64,000 bases of DNA, from contig JAQMRL010000003.1 in NCBI GenBank assembly GCA_035578175.1, positions 92,234,469 through 92,298,468 of the forward strand, written 5' to 3'. The position numbers were made by a program, and so were the translations under genes. Below, in pieces: positions 1 to 9,198 of this stretch. How positions within the stretch are numbered: the stretch's first letter is position 1; every line of letters begins with the position of its first letter. Source of the DNA: Catonia carolina (Eukaryota; Arthropoda; Insecta; Hemiptera; Achilidae). The notes below the pieces were generated by a model, which was not told where the DNA came from, did no database searches, and saw only the letters and a list, made by a program, of their open reading frames with translations.

Positions 1-453
1 GTCATCTGCCTTTTGTTACCAAACAACCACTTTACATGGTTTAACAGAGACAGGGCATGGTTTAAAAACCGAATGTTGAAATAGTTTGGCTAGTTACATC
101 AAATTATCCATTAATAACCACATTCTATTACAAATTTCTTACTGATTTTTACAAATTCGATGCCGTATCTATATAAAAATGAAATAAATTTAATCTAAAA
201 ATTTATATATATAGGTGGCTGTGGAATAACACGTGGTGCTTGTGTGATTGATGTCCTTCTGAATTCTATTAAAACAATTTAATTGAAGGATTGTATTGTT
301 TGTGGATGTTATATGGAAATGTGAGTTACTCATTTTTTATTGATTTGTTTATGTAAGATTTTCCATATTTATTATTTTTTATTTGTTTTGTTTAAAGTTA
401 ATTATTGTTAGGTTACTTTTTTTTCTGTGTTTTGGGTTTGTGTTTTTGTTGCC

Positions 454-1725
454 ATGGCAACCGATATGAGTTGTGATGATCAGTCAGCTGTAATGAATAA
501 TGCTTCTTCTTCTTCAATACGTGATCCCCGATTAAGGTCTTCTTTATTGCATGAATCAGCAGCTGTCGGATGGCAGGAAGTAAATTATAAAGGAAGAAAA
601 AGAACCAATTCAGCCAACATAAATGATAGTAATAATTCAAAAACTAGTAAGAAAGATATGCAAGATAACTTAACACTTTCCAATAACTTTAATATATTAA
701 ATAGTGTAAATGTGGATCAGGAAGAAAATAAAAAAATAGAACCAAGACCACCACCAATATTTATCCCGGGAGTTCTTTCAATTTCAGATTTGAATAGAGA
801 TCTAAATAAAGTAGTTACTTCTCAAGATTACGTTATTAAAACTATTGGCAGGGATACGATAAAAATTAATGCTAAAAATATTTCAATCCATGAAGTCATA
901 TTTCGTATGTTAAAAAACAATAATGTGCAATTTCATTCATATCAACCGCGACATTTGAGGGCATATAGAGTTGTGCTTCGTAATGTTCATCATTCTACGG
1001 ACCCGCAAGATATTAAAGAAGCACTAACATCGCTCGGGCATGAAGTCAGAAATGTAACGAACATTCTGCATAGACAAACCAAAGAAAAATTGTCGTTGTT
1101 CTTTGTTGACCTTGAACCACATAGTAGCAATAAAGAAATTTATAACGTGAAATATTTACTTAACTTAAAAGTAGAATTTGAACCACCACATACAAGGTCA
1201 AATAACATACCACAATGTAAGCGCTGCCAAAGATACTTTCATACGCAGGGATATTGTCATCACAGTCCAAGGTGTGTAAAATGTGGAGAAAATCACGAAT
1301 CTATGAGCTGTAAAATTCCAGTTACAACTAAAGCTAAATGTATTCATTGTGGAGAAGAACATCCAGCAAGCTACAAGGGGTGTAAAGTTTATCAAGAAAT
1401 AATAAAGAATAAATTTTTTCGATCCAAACCTCTAATTACTCCAACGATATTTGACAGCGGAAAAACTCAATCAAATGTTCCTTTAAGTAATCGAGTTAAA
1501 CCAGGTATTTCCTATTCCAGAATTACTAAAGATTTTAATGCTAATAGTACTTTTCATAATCGTAGTAATAATGATGCAAGTGAAAATTTAGAAAACAGTA
1601 GCAATTTAATGCAAGTAATGCAACTCACCTTTAGCAAAATTGAAAACATGATGCTCAAACAAGCAGAACAAGTGAACACGCTTGTCAATCTTTTGACAAC
1701 TCTTATTTCAAAACTTAAAATATGA
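454..1725 (+). CDS. LINE ORF1, Gag-like zinc-knuckle RNA-binding protein
   Basis: The nucleic-acid chaperone/RNP protein of the Jockey-type LINE, expected to coat the element RNA. The ATG at 454 is preferred because it sits in GCCATGG, a strong Kozak context; the open frame extends upstream only without an ATG. The product is 423 aa. The N-terminal ~100 residues are polar and low complexity. A central domain with RAYRVVLRNVH and DPQDIKEAL resembles the PRE_C2HC region of arthropod LINE Gag proteins. Three zinc knuckles occupy about residues 255-310: CX2CX4HX4C, CX2CX3HX4C and CX2CX3HX6C. The C-terminus is Asn/Ser-rich with a possible amphipathic tail. The stop overlaps the ORF2 start as ATGA (1722-1725), implying coupled termination-reinitiation. 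No lesion is visible. Confidence 0.9.
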   Translation: MATDMSCDDQSAVMNNASSSSIRDPRLRSSLLHESAAVGWQEVNYKGRKRTNSANINDSNNSKTSKKDMQDNLTLSNNFNILNSVNVDQEENKKIEPRPPPIFIPGVLSISDLNRDLNKVVTSQDYVIKTIGRDTIKINAKNISIHEVIFRMLKNNNVQFHSYQPRHLRAYRVVLRNVHHSTDPQDIKEALTSLGHEVRNVTNILHRQTKEKLSLFFVDLEPHSSNKEIYNVKYLLNLKVEFEPPHTRSNNIPQCKRCQRYFHTQGYCHHSPRCVKCGENHESMSCKIPVTTKAKCIHCGEEHPASYKGCKVYQEIIKNKFFRSKPLITPTIFDSGKTQSNVPLSNRVKPGISYSRITKDFNANSTFHNRSNNDASENLENSSNLMQVMQLTFSKIENMMLKQAEQVNTLVNLLTTLISKLKI

Positions 1726-4409
1726 ATCTCAGTTATAAAATGACCATCTGGAATGCAAATGGTCTTTCGCAACATTCTAGAGAGCTAGAAATGTTTATTA
1801 CTTTAAATAAAATAGATATTCTTCTTATATCAGAAACACATTTCACCGAGAGAAGTCATTTTAAATTACAAAATTTTAATGTTTATGACACCAAGCATCC
1901 CGATGGAAGAGCTCATGCTGGAAGTGCCATATTAATTCGTAAGAGCATAAAACATTACGAGTTACCAGCTTATAAGACTGCTCATATCCAAGCAACGAGT
2001 GTTTGTGTAGAAGACTGGAATGGACCATTAGTAATATCAGCTATCTACTGTCCTCCACGACATAACATAAGCAAAAACCTATTTCAAATTTTTTTTAATA
2101 CACTAGGTAACAGATTTATAACAGGTGGTGACTTCAACGCCAAACACCAGTCCTGGGGCTCACGTCTCAACACACCTCGCGGAAGAGAATTATATAAAGC
2201 TGTTACAAATCTGAATTTACAGGCTATCTCAACTGGTGAACCAACATATTGGCCTAGTGATAACAATAGAATACCAGATCTTTTAGACTTTCTAATTACT
2301 AAAGGAATATCACCAAATTATATACGTGTAAATTCTTGTGCAGATCTAAGTTCTGACCATTCTCCTGTAATAGCGACAGTAAGTTCTGGTGCAATCCGTA
2401 TTGAAAAACAATTCAAACTTACGACCAGAAAAACAGATTGGCGTAATTTTAAAGACATGGTGGAAAGGGATTTAATATCACACATTCCCCTTCGAACGCC
2501 TGAAGATATTGAAGTAGCAATAAATTATGTAAACAAAACATTTCAAAAGTGCGCATGGCAGTCAACTCCAAGTGAAAATGAAGTCAATTGTTTCCTTGAT
2601 TTTCCTGCTACAATTAAAAGAAAAATTGAAGAAAAAAGGCGACTTCGAAGAATTTGGCAATATAGTAGAAACCAGCGAGATAAAAGAAATTTTAATATTG
2701 CTTGCCGTAATTTAAAAGAAATGATATCTGATTTTAGGAATGAAACTTTTCAAAATTATTTAAAAAATTTATCTCCATATGATGATACTGATTATTCGTT
2801 GTGGAAAGCCACTAAAAAAATAAAACGTACGTTTAAAGGCATTCCTCCCCTAAGAAAGGCTGACAACACCTGGGCAAGAACTGATGAAGAGAAAGCAAAA
2901 TTATTTGCTCAAGAACTGGAAGATCGTTTTACACCTTTCAATGATTTGGGTCATGCACATGATGAACTTATAATGCAAAGGTTTCTTTGTGAAGAAATGC
3001 AAAATAACTTGCCTCCAATTCATTTTTCGTTACAAGAATTAAAACAAGGTGTTAAGAACCTTCATCCAGCGAAAGCTCCAGGCTATGATTTTATCACTGG
3101 AAATATTCTTCAAGAACTCCCTCGTAAAGGACTAGTAGTTTTATTACTAATATTTAATGCTGTTCTCCGTCTAAATTACGTGCCGTATCAGTGGAAAGTA
3201 GCTAAAATAATAATGCTTCAAAAACCTGGTAAACCTCCATCAGTGTCTTCATCTTACCGCCCTATAAGTCTTCTTCCCATCCTTTCAAAATTATTCGAAA
3301 AAATGTTTCTCCTACGGTTAAGTCCTCATCTTGAAAATAATAATTTAATTCCAAACCATCAATTTGGGTTTAGAAAACAACATTCAACGATTGAACAAGT
3401 TCATCGCTTAGTTAAAGAAATCCGAAACAGTTTTGAGAATAAATTATATTGTTCTGCCGTTTTCTTGGATGTTCAACAAGCATTTGATCGCGTATGGCAT
3501 ACAGGACTTCTATACAAAATTAAAGAAAAACTCCCAGGAAATTTTTATCGTATCTTACGTTCATATCTTACGGAAAGAATGTTCCAAGTTAAATTAAATG
3601 ATACAATTACTGATTTGAAACCAATAAAAGCTGGTGTCCCTCAAGGAAGTGTTCTTGGACCTGTTCTCTACACTGTTTATACATCAGACTTACCGAATGG
3701 AAATGATGTTCTCACCGCTACATTTGCAGATGACACTGCTATTCTAGCTTCTGATGGTAACTCAGTGATTGCTTCGGAAAAATTACAACACAGTTTAATA
3801 CAAATTGAACACTGGTTAAGTAAATGGAAGATTAAAGTTAACGAAGGAAAATCGAATCATGTCACATTTACTTTAAAGAGGAACACATGTCCACCAGTGA
3901 CGCTTAATGGTATCCAAATTCCACAAAATGACGACGTCGAATATTTAGGGATGCATTTGGATAAAAGACTTACATGGGCTAAACACATAAGAACTAAACG
4001 CAAACAACTCAACATTAAATTCAGCAAACATTTTTGGTTAATTGGAAATAAATCTAAACTTTCGATAGATAACAAACTATTGTTGTACAAGACGATACTA
4101 AAACCAATTTGGACGTATGGTATACAGCTTTGGGGGACTGCGTCAAATTCAAATATTGAAATTTTACAAAGATTCCAATCCAAGACCCTCAGGACAATAC
4201 TAGCTGTTCCTTGGTACGTCAACAACTCGCGAATCCATGAAGACTGTAACATCAAACCAATCAAAGAAGTGATCAGTGAATTTAGTGATAAGTACATTTC
4301 AAAATTAAACAATCATGAGAACTTTCTGGCAGTTAATCTCTTGGACAACAGTGACACATTACGTAGACTTCAAAGATTTGATCCTCTAGATTTACCTTTC
4401 AGATTCTAA
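1722..4409 (+). CDS. LINE ORF2, APE-type endonuclease and reverse transcriptase
   Basis: An 895-aa enzyme that nicks target DNA and reverse-transcribes the element RNA at the nick. The N-terminal endonuclease/exonuclease/phosphatase domain (about residues 5-220) has WNANGL (10-15), the catalytic Glu in SETHF (E38), GGDFNAKH with D137, and SSDHSP with D212/H213. The reverse transcriptase (about 440-790) has HPAKAPGYD, YRPISLLP, QFGFRKQHST, motif A FLDVQQAFDRVW (D583), motif B AGVPQGSVLGP and motif C FADDTAIL (D670, D671), followed by the thumb region EYLGMHLDKRLTW. All expected catalytic residues are present and the length is normal for Jockey-type ORF2. The start is the ATG that overlaps the ORF1 stop. 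I see no RNase H domain. Confidence 0.93.
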   Translation: MNLSYKMTIWNANGLSQHSRELEMFITLNKIDILLISETHFTERSHFKLQNFNVYDTKHPDGRAHAGSAILIRKSIKHYELPAYKTAHIQATSVCVEDWNGPLVISAIYCPPRHNISKNLFQIFFNTLGNRFITGGDFNAKHQSWGSRLNTPRGRELYKAVTNLNLQAISTGEPTYWPSDNNRIPDLLDFLITKGISPNYIRVNSCADLSSDHSPVIATVSSGAIRIEKQFKLTTRKTDWRNFKDMVERDLISHIPLRTPEDIEVAINYVNKTFQKCAWQSTPSENEVNCFLDFPATIKRKIEEKRRLRRIWQYSRNQRDKRNFNIACRNLKEMISDFRNETFQNYLKNLSPYDDTDYSLWKATKKIKRTFKGIPPLRKADNTWARTDEEKAKLFAQELEDRFTPFNDLGHAHDELIMQRFLCEEMQNNLPPIHFSLQELKQGVKNLHPAKAPGYDFITGNILQELPRKGLVVLLLIFNAVLRLNYVPYQWKVAKIIMLQKPGKPPSVSSSYRPISLLPILSKLFEKMFLLRLSPHLENNNLIPNHQFGFRKQHSTIEQVHRLVKEIRNSFENKLYCSAVFLDVQQAFDRVWHTGLLYKIKEKLPGNFYRILRSYLTERMFQVKLNDTITDLKPIKAGVPQGSVLGPVLYTVYTSDLPNGNDVLTATFADDTAILASDGNSVIASEKLQHSLIQIEHWLSKWKIKVNEGKSNHVTFTLKRNTCPPVTLNGIQIPQNDDVEYLGMHLDKRLTWAKHIRTKRKQLNIKFSKHFWLIGNKSKLSIDNKLLLYKTILKPIWTYGIQLWGTASNSNIEILQRFQSKTLRTILAVPWYVNNSRIHEDCNIKPIKEVISEFSDKYISKLNNHENFLAVNLLDNSDTLRRLQRFDPLDLPFRF

Positions 4410-4612
4410 AAAACACACACAAACACAAGCACTTACTCTTACACAAACATACAAACCATCATGTAAAACTACACTTGATATAACGATATTTTTAAAAATA
4501 TTGCTCCCTATATAGGGTAAACCATTGGGTTTTTATCCTTTTATGTGAATTATTCATTTGGTCAATTGTACTTATTGCTATTAAGCAGATTGTACATAAA
4601 ATATTGTGTGAC

Positions 4613-4639
4613 AAAAAAAAAAAAAAAAAAAAAAAAAAA
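4613..4639 (+). repeat. Poly(A) tail of the Jockey-type LINE
   Basis: A pure run of 27 A bases follows the 3' UTR and marks the 3' end of the retrotransposon. An uninterrupted run this long suggests a fairly recent insertion. Confidence 0.9.
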
Positions 4640-4667
4640 TTTATAAGAGATTTTCGTAATGGATTGG

Positions 4668-4740
4668 TTTTTTGAAAGTTTATTTAAATTCGCATCAACT
4701 CCTTGTTATTTAGTGACTACTTTTTGTTACGCAACAATAT
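4668..4740 (-). repeat. SINE-B tail fragment (minus)
   Basis: The run GTTTATTTAAATTCGCATC followed by AACTCCTTG and TAGTGACTAC resembles the reverse complement of the 3' part of the tRNA-headed SINE seen better at 44095-44255. It is short and diverged, so the assignment is tentative. Confidence 0.4.
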
Positions 4741-4907
4741 CGATGGGATTTAAAGTTTAAGTTTTACATAAAATGAATAACCCCCCCACCGGAAGTTTTT
4801 TTCCAAAAGTAATAAATTAATTATTTCAGTTTCCTGTATTTTATTCACAACGGTGTAGTACTAAAAATTTGTGAATGAGATGAAGAAAATTAGTATTATA
4901 GGGATTA

Positions 4908-5750
4908 CAGGCACGTATCCAGGAGAGGGCAAAGGAAGCATGGCCTCCCAACCCGCGGAATTTTTACTTTTGCCCCTTAAATTACGTTTTATACTTAAGA
5001 ACGTATAAAAATTTTTTGGTTATTGAAAAAAGAATTTTTTGTAATCACATTGTTTCAATTGTACTTTTCATTAGACACGTATACAATGGAACAAAGGTTT
5101 AGTTTAAAAAAGACGCAGGTATAATTTAAAAGATACGCCAGTCAACGCTTTCATGTATTTACTGATGACAAAAATGAAAGGATCGTACCAATTATTACTG
5201 GAATCGCTGCAATTCCTAATTGCAAAATCCTACCTAAATGCTAAATCCTTTTTCAAATATAACCTTTTTCAAATTGAACTATTATTGGATTAAAAGTGTT
5301 AATACGAGCGAGTGTTAATCTTTAGTCATTTATTACAGTGATAAGTGCTCCGATTCTGTTTTGCACAATTATTACAGACTATGTTACAGCCATATTCAAC
5401 GATTAAATTTGAGTAACGATTTAGAGATGCTGGATGTTTTAGAAAATTGTATTAAGATATATTTTCTTATATTATCATTATAAAATATACACTTTAGTAT
5501 ACATATTCCTTAATTAAATATATATCTTAAGATATATTATTGTTAATTCTATCAACAATTATTTTGACTACATTTAGCGTAGAGAGATAATTTTCTACCA
5601 TGAAAAGAATTAAAACAATTCAAAGAAACAAGATGGGAGATAAAAAAACCGGAGTGATTTGGTTTGATATCAGTGCACTCACATATAAGAGTGAATCATG
5701 TTATAGTGCTTGATACGTATTATGGCGAGAAAAGAAATTCGTAAGTTGGT
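4908..5750 (+). mobile_element. Degenerate hAT transposon remnant
   Basis: Two signals point to a hAT element. A terminus-like stretch CAGGCACGTATCCAGGAG begins at 4908; CAG-G-CG-TATCCAGG ends are common in ZBED/ZMYM-type hAT elements. At 5570-5650 a decayed frame still reads TFSVER, an in-frame stop, then FSTMKRIKT and RNKMGDK, which matches the C-terminal dimerisation motif of hAT transposases. The N-terminal and catalytic parts are not recognisable and no matching right terminus was found, so the span is approximate. Confidence 0.55.
5570..5740 (+). pseudogene. hAT transposase C-terminal dimerisation domain remnant
   Basis: The frame starting at 5570 gives VER-stop-FSTMKRIKT followed by RNKMGDKKTG, the hallmark SxERSFSxxxRIKxxxRNxMG segment of hAT transposases. 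A TAA at 5588-5590 occupies the usual serine position. Past 5650 the similarity seems to continue in another frame (VHSHI, YYGEKRN), implying a frameshift. It cannot encode a working transposase. Confidence 0.6.
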
Positions 5751-6023
5751 GCTTTAACTAGTTTGATTAGAGTAATGATCTAGGTAAAAGAAGTGGATGA
5801 CGAAAAAACGAACAAAATAAAACAAATAAATAACTGAAAATTTGAAATATTTTTAAACACCCAATTACTTCTCAATTGCTGCGTATTTTGGCAATTCTAA
5901 GCCTGCATAAAGTGAGAAAGGAAATGTTTTTAATATTAATTTTAACATTCACTTGCGCTCACATTTACATACCCACATGTACGCAAGTAGTATAGCGATA
6001 CGTTCAGCACACTTAGGCTCTTA

Positions 6024-6188
6024 AATAAAAATAAGGACCACTTTTTCAAAATCACCCCTTAAATCAAAATAAGGACCACTTTTTCAAAATCACCCCTTAT
6101 TTCAAAATAAGCACCACCTCTTATTTTAAAATAAGGATCACTTTTTCAAAAACATATTCTTATTTCAAAATAAGAACCGCTTTTTGTT
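6024..6188. repeat. 39-bp minisatellite-like tandem array
   Basis: About four to five imperfect copies of a ~39-bp unit built around AATAAGGACCACTTTTTCAA, followed by A-rich sequence and CACCCCTTA. Unit starts are near 6032, 6071, 6109, 6133 (short unit) and 6172, and the copies diverge towards the right. Confidence 0.75.
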
Positions 6189-6492
6189 AATATAACGAGT
6201 AAGCACAATTTTGAAGGCAACTTTTAAGAATTACGCTCTTAAATTAAAATAGGAGCATATTTCAAAAAAGGTAAAGCATCCATCTAAATCCCTGATAAAA
6301 CCAATTCAAAGAGAAAACCATTAGTAAACTAAACAGTATCCCTTAAATAAAAAATTTCAAAATCACTTAAAACATTTTCAAAGAGCCGAAGCCCTTTAAA
6401 AATGTTAAAACTTGTAATTTGCTTTATCAGTTACATGCAATATAAATGTAAAAACAACAGCTATTAAGAATAAAATGATCACAAACAAATAA

Positions 6493-7584
6493 AATGATCC
6501 TGTTGTTGAATCTGTTCTTCCCCCCGAGCAATTTGGTTTTCGTCAAGGACACTCCACAACTACCCAACTCCTCCGCATCGTCACGGCACTTGTGGATGCC
6601 AGAAATTCTTACTGTGACACGACGGCTGTGCTGCTTGATTTTCGGGCTGCATTTGACCGCGTCTGGCATATGGGCCTCCTTTACAAACTGGCACAATTCT
6701 TTCCCCCCTCAACTGTCCGATTACTCCATTCATATCTTACTGGAAGACAATTCCAAGTCTCTGTCACTATTCCTCAGTTCCACATGGCCATGTCCCCACT
6801 CACCCCTTCGACCGCGGGTGTACCTCAGGGCTCGGTCCTTGGGCCCATCCTCTATCTTATGTCCACCTTCGATTTTCCTGTCCGTGATTCAATCCAATTC
6901 GGACTGTTTGCCGATGATGCTATTCTGTACCGTCACGGCAGATGCCTCCGCCTCAATTGCCGCGCGCTTCAAACTCAGCTTCTAGACATCACTAGCTGGT
7001 GTCGTGTCTGGAGACTATCACTTAACCCCACAAAATGCGAAGCAATCCACTTTACACTAAAACGCAATGTTCCTCCGCCTCTACGATTGGAAGGGGAACT
7101 CCTCCCATGGCAGAACAGCGTGAAATATCTAGAGGTTGACCTAGATAAACGATCGACACTTCGACAGCACATTGACAGCAAGCTTAGCCAGGGTAGGGCC
7201 TTGTTCGCTTTACTGATCCCTTTGTTCCTCTCTCCTACATACTCCTTAAAACTGAAACTTCTGATGTACTCCTCTATCCTACGTCCTTTCCTTTTGTACG
7301 GGTCACCGGTATGGTGGCCCTTTCTCTCCAAGTCCAACAAAAGACGTACTTCAGCATACCAGAACAAAGTCCTCCGGTGCATCACACGGTTCCACTATCT
7401 TATATCCAATCGCATCATACACGAACACCTTCTCTTCCCTTCTATGGAGGACTTTATTTACAATACCTCAAAACGGCTACACGACGCTGGGAAAACTGAC
7501 GGACCCCAGCTCATTCAGGACTTGTACCGACGTCCACACCCACCTGAAGTCTCTATGCCATTACCATTCCACGACTTTATCTAA
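6493..7584 (+). pseudogene. LINE reverse transcriptase, 5'-truncated
   Basis: The open frame runs from just after a stop at 6490-6492 to the TAA at 7582-7584 without interruption, about 363 codons. Visible motifs in order are EQFGFRQGHSTTTQ, motif A LLDFRAAFDRVWHMGLLYKL, motif B AGVPQGSVLGPILY, motif C FADDAILY (the two Asp codons at 6911-6916), then FTLKRNVPPPL and DLDKRSTLRQH. These match Jockey-superfamily RT and parallel the ORF2 at 1722-4409, with clearly different sequence and higher GC. The endonuclease and the N-terminal RT are missing through 5' truncation at insertion, so it is not functional although the remaining frame is clean. Confidence 0.85.
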
Positions 7585-7903
7585 ATTCCAGTATGACCCA
7601 CAATGCATGCCTTCCCCTCCCCAAGATAATAGGACTCCCACAAAACTGAAAAAAGGCCACTGAAATATAAAATAAAATAAAAGAGCCGCTCTTAAACCCA
7701 CCTGTCCCTTAATTTAAATTTTCCACAAATAACTTCTAAAAATAAATTACCTCCTTTCAAGTCCCAGTTCCAATGCCCCACGAACTAGAATCCTATTTCC
7801 TATTTAAACTATAAAATTCCCCCTAAATTTCTTGAGGTTGCAATTATTCTGTTATATTGTTCCCCGAGCGACCAGGTGTTCCTTAACACGATGTCGCCAT
7901 CAT

Positions 7904-7919
7904 AGGGCTTCTTAGCCCT
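7904..7919 (+). other. LINE 3' stem-loop
   Basis: AGGGCT-TCTT-AGCCCT forms a perfect 6-bp stem with a 4-base loop, eight bases before the (GGATTCA)n tail. The same hairpin is conserved in the 21.9 kb copy (21893-21908). Such a hairpin commonly serves as the RT recognition site in LINEs with microsatellite tails. Confidence 0.7.
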
Positions 7920-7953
7920 CTCAACCAGGATTCAGGATTCAGGATCACAAACA

Positions 7954-8138
7954 CTTTATCAATTATACCATCAACTAAACAACATAAGCTCATTTATAAT
8001 AAAAAATTCAATCTTTAATTTTAATATCCCCAAGGAAGTGCATCAATTATTCCATTTTCTTCTCTCAATATCATTCTCTTATCATAATCAAACTGAAATT
8101 TCTTAACTACGGATTATTAAATAATTTCTTTGTCTTAG
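7954..8138. other. Unassigned AT-rich spacer
   Basis: This lies between the LINE target duplication and the open frame at 8139. I see no recognisable coding or structured element in it. Confidence 0.5.
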
Positions 8139-9122
8139 TGTCTCCGACTATCTGATTATACTCGACTTTTGCTGGTTCAGTATCTCGAAGAAAATTATAA
8201 GAGGTTTCTAGACAGGAAAATTTTAAAAAGGGAAATAATACTACAAAAAGGACCACCTAGGAAAGAAACCGTAAATATTGAGAAATATGAAATGGGGAAA
8301 AACCACACTGTTAAAGCTGAAGATTTGCTGGGTAAAAATTACAAAGAAACTTGTCCTACTACAATCTTAAAGAAAATTTGCGCTGAAAATCTAAACAATC
8401 TTATTTCCGATATCGGAAATATAATTTACACGGAAAACTATGAAGAAGACAATTCCAGCTTATTTAAGCTATTAACAGAACCGTTTTGTAATAATATTGT
8501 GTTGATTACTATTCTTGGTCTAGAAGATCTAGATGAAAGTAAAAAACTTGTCCAGAAAGAGATCTGTAGTATTTGTAACTCGTATTTAAGAGGAATTTTT
8601 AATAAGTACAAATTATCTAGACATGGTGTAAAGGCAAAAAAAACCATCTATGATTCCTATAAATTTCTGGACAAAAAATTTATAAACACGATTCCAAGAG
8701 AATCTAGAGAGAAAATTAAAAAAAAATACAAGAAGACATTTGTTGTATTCCCGTATAAAGTAGAATTAGCTAATTCTAACCTTTCTAAAATTCTTAAGGA
8801 TTTACCACAAATCTTGGAGGAAATTAAGGTCTGTAATTATTATCTATCCGATTTGGATATTACCCAAGATTTTACTAGAATATTTAACAAGAAACAAATG
8901 TGCAATTTTCTTGTTAAAAACTTTGATTTCGCATTAGAAAAATCAGGAGAGAAAGCACGCAACAGAATAATACTTAACGACAACACCGTGGGTTTAGATT
9001 GTTTATCGTGGAGATATGTTCGCTCAAAAATTTACAACAAATTCGTCTGCCAGATGACTTCGTCTGGTGTAAACAAAGATATTGGTAAACATATAGTTGA
9101 TTTTTTAAATTCCAAAAGGTAA
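8139..9122 (+). CDS. Unidentified Lys/Asn-rich protein (single-exon open frame)
   Basis: An uninterrupted frame of about 327 codons in AT-rich DNA, far longer than chance would give. It opens after a TAG at 8136 and has no early ATG; the first in-frame ATG is at 8292 (about 276 residues from there), so the true N-terminus may be lost or spliced on. The product is rich in Lys, Asn, Ile and Glu, has no signal peptide or membrane segment, and carries Cys pairs (about residues 132-135, counted from codon 8169). The C-terminal part contains CLSWRYVRSKIYNKFVCQM and then VNKDIGKHIVDFL, which looks like a conserved functional core. I do not recognise the family with confidence. From memory, the YNKFV...G-H motif recalls uncharacterised proteins in virus-like or selfish DNA insertions of invertebrates. 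It is convergent with the decayed gene at 9199-10440, with about 76 bp between them. Confidence 0.6.
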   Translation, partial: CLRLSDYTRLLLVQYLEENYKRFLDRKILKREIILQKGPPRKETVNIEKYEMGKNHTVKAEDLLGKNYKETCPTTILKKICAENLNNLISDIGNIIYTENYEEDNSSLFKLLTEPFCNNIVLITILGLEDLDESKKLVQKEICSICNSYLRGIFNKYKLSRHGVKAKKTIYDSYKFLDKKFINTIPRESREKIKKKYKKTFVVFPYKVELANSNLSKILKDLPQILEEIKVCNYYLSDLDITQDFTRIFNKKQMCNFLVKNFDFALEKSGEKARNRIILNDNTVGLDCLSWRYVRSKIYNKFVCQMTSSGVNKDIGKHIVDFLNSKR

Positions 9123-9198
9123 AATTAACTGTAGATCTGATAATACATACCTGAATTAAATTTTCGAAGTAGCAGTTGAAATGGAATTCGTACTAATG

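Larger units (their letters stand above)
208..4639 (+). mobile_element. Full-length Jockey-type non-LTR retrotransposon
   Basis: A complete two-ORF LINE: 5' UTR (about 208-453), ORF1 Gag-like protein (454-1725), ORF2 endonuclease-reverse transcriptase (1722-4409), 3' UTR and a 27-base poly(A) tail (4613-4639). Both ORFs are free of stops and frameshifts, so the copy looks young and possibly competent for retrotransposition. A candidate target-site duplication AAAAATTTATA lies at 197-207 and 4635-4645, but its leading A bases merge with the tail, so only TTTATA is informative and the 5' boundary is approximate. The triple CCHC ORF1 and EN-RT ORF2 are typical of the Jockey superfamily. Confidence 0.9.
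6488..7942 (+). mobile_element. 5'-truncated LINE with 3' stem-loop and (GGATTCA)n tail
   Basis: A truncated LINE copy bounded by an 11-bp perfect target-site duplication GATCACAAACA (6477-6487 and 7943-7953). It begins inside the reverse transcriptase, has an intact RT C-terminus (frame 6493-7584), then a 3' UTR containing an internal (AAATA)n tract (about 7663-7682), a hairpin AGGGCT-TCTT-AGCCCT (7904-7919) and a heptamer tail. Hairpin plus short tandem tail is the layout of LINEs whose RT recognises a specific RNA 3' end. A 3'-end copy with three differences over ~240 bp occurs at 21672-21940. Confidence 0.88.
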
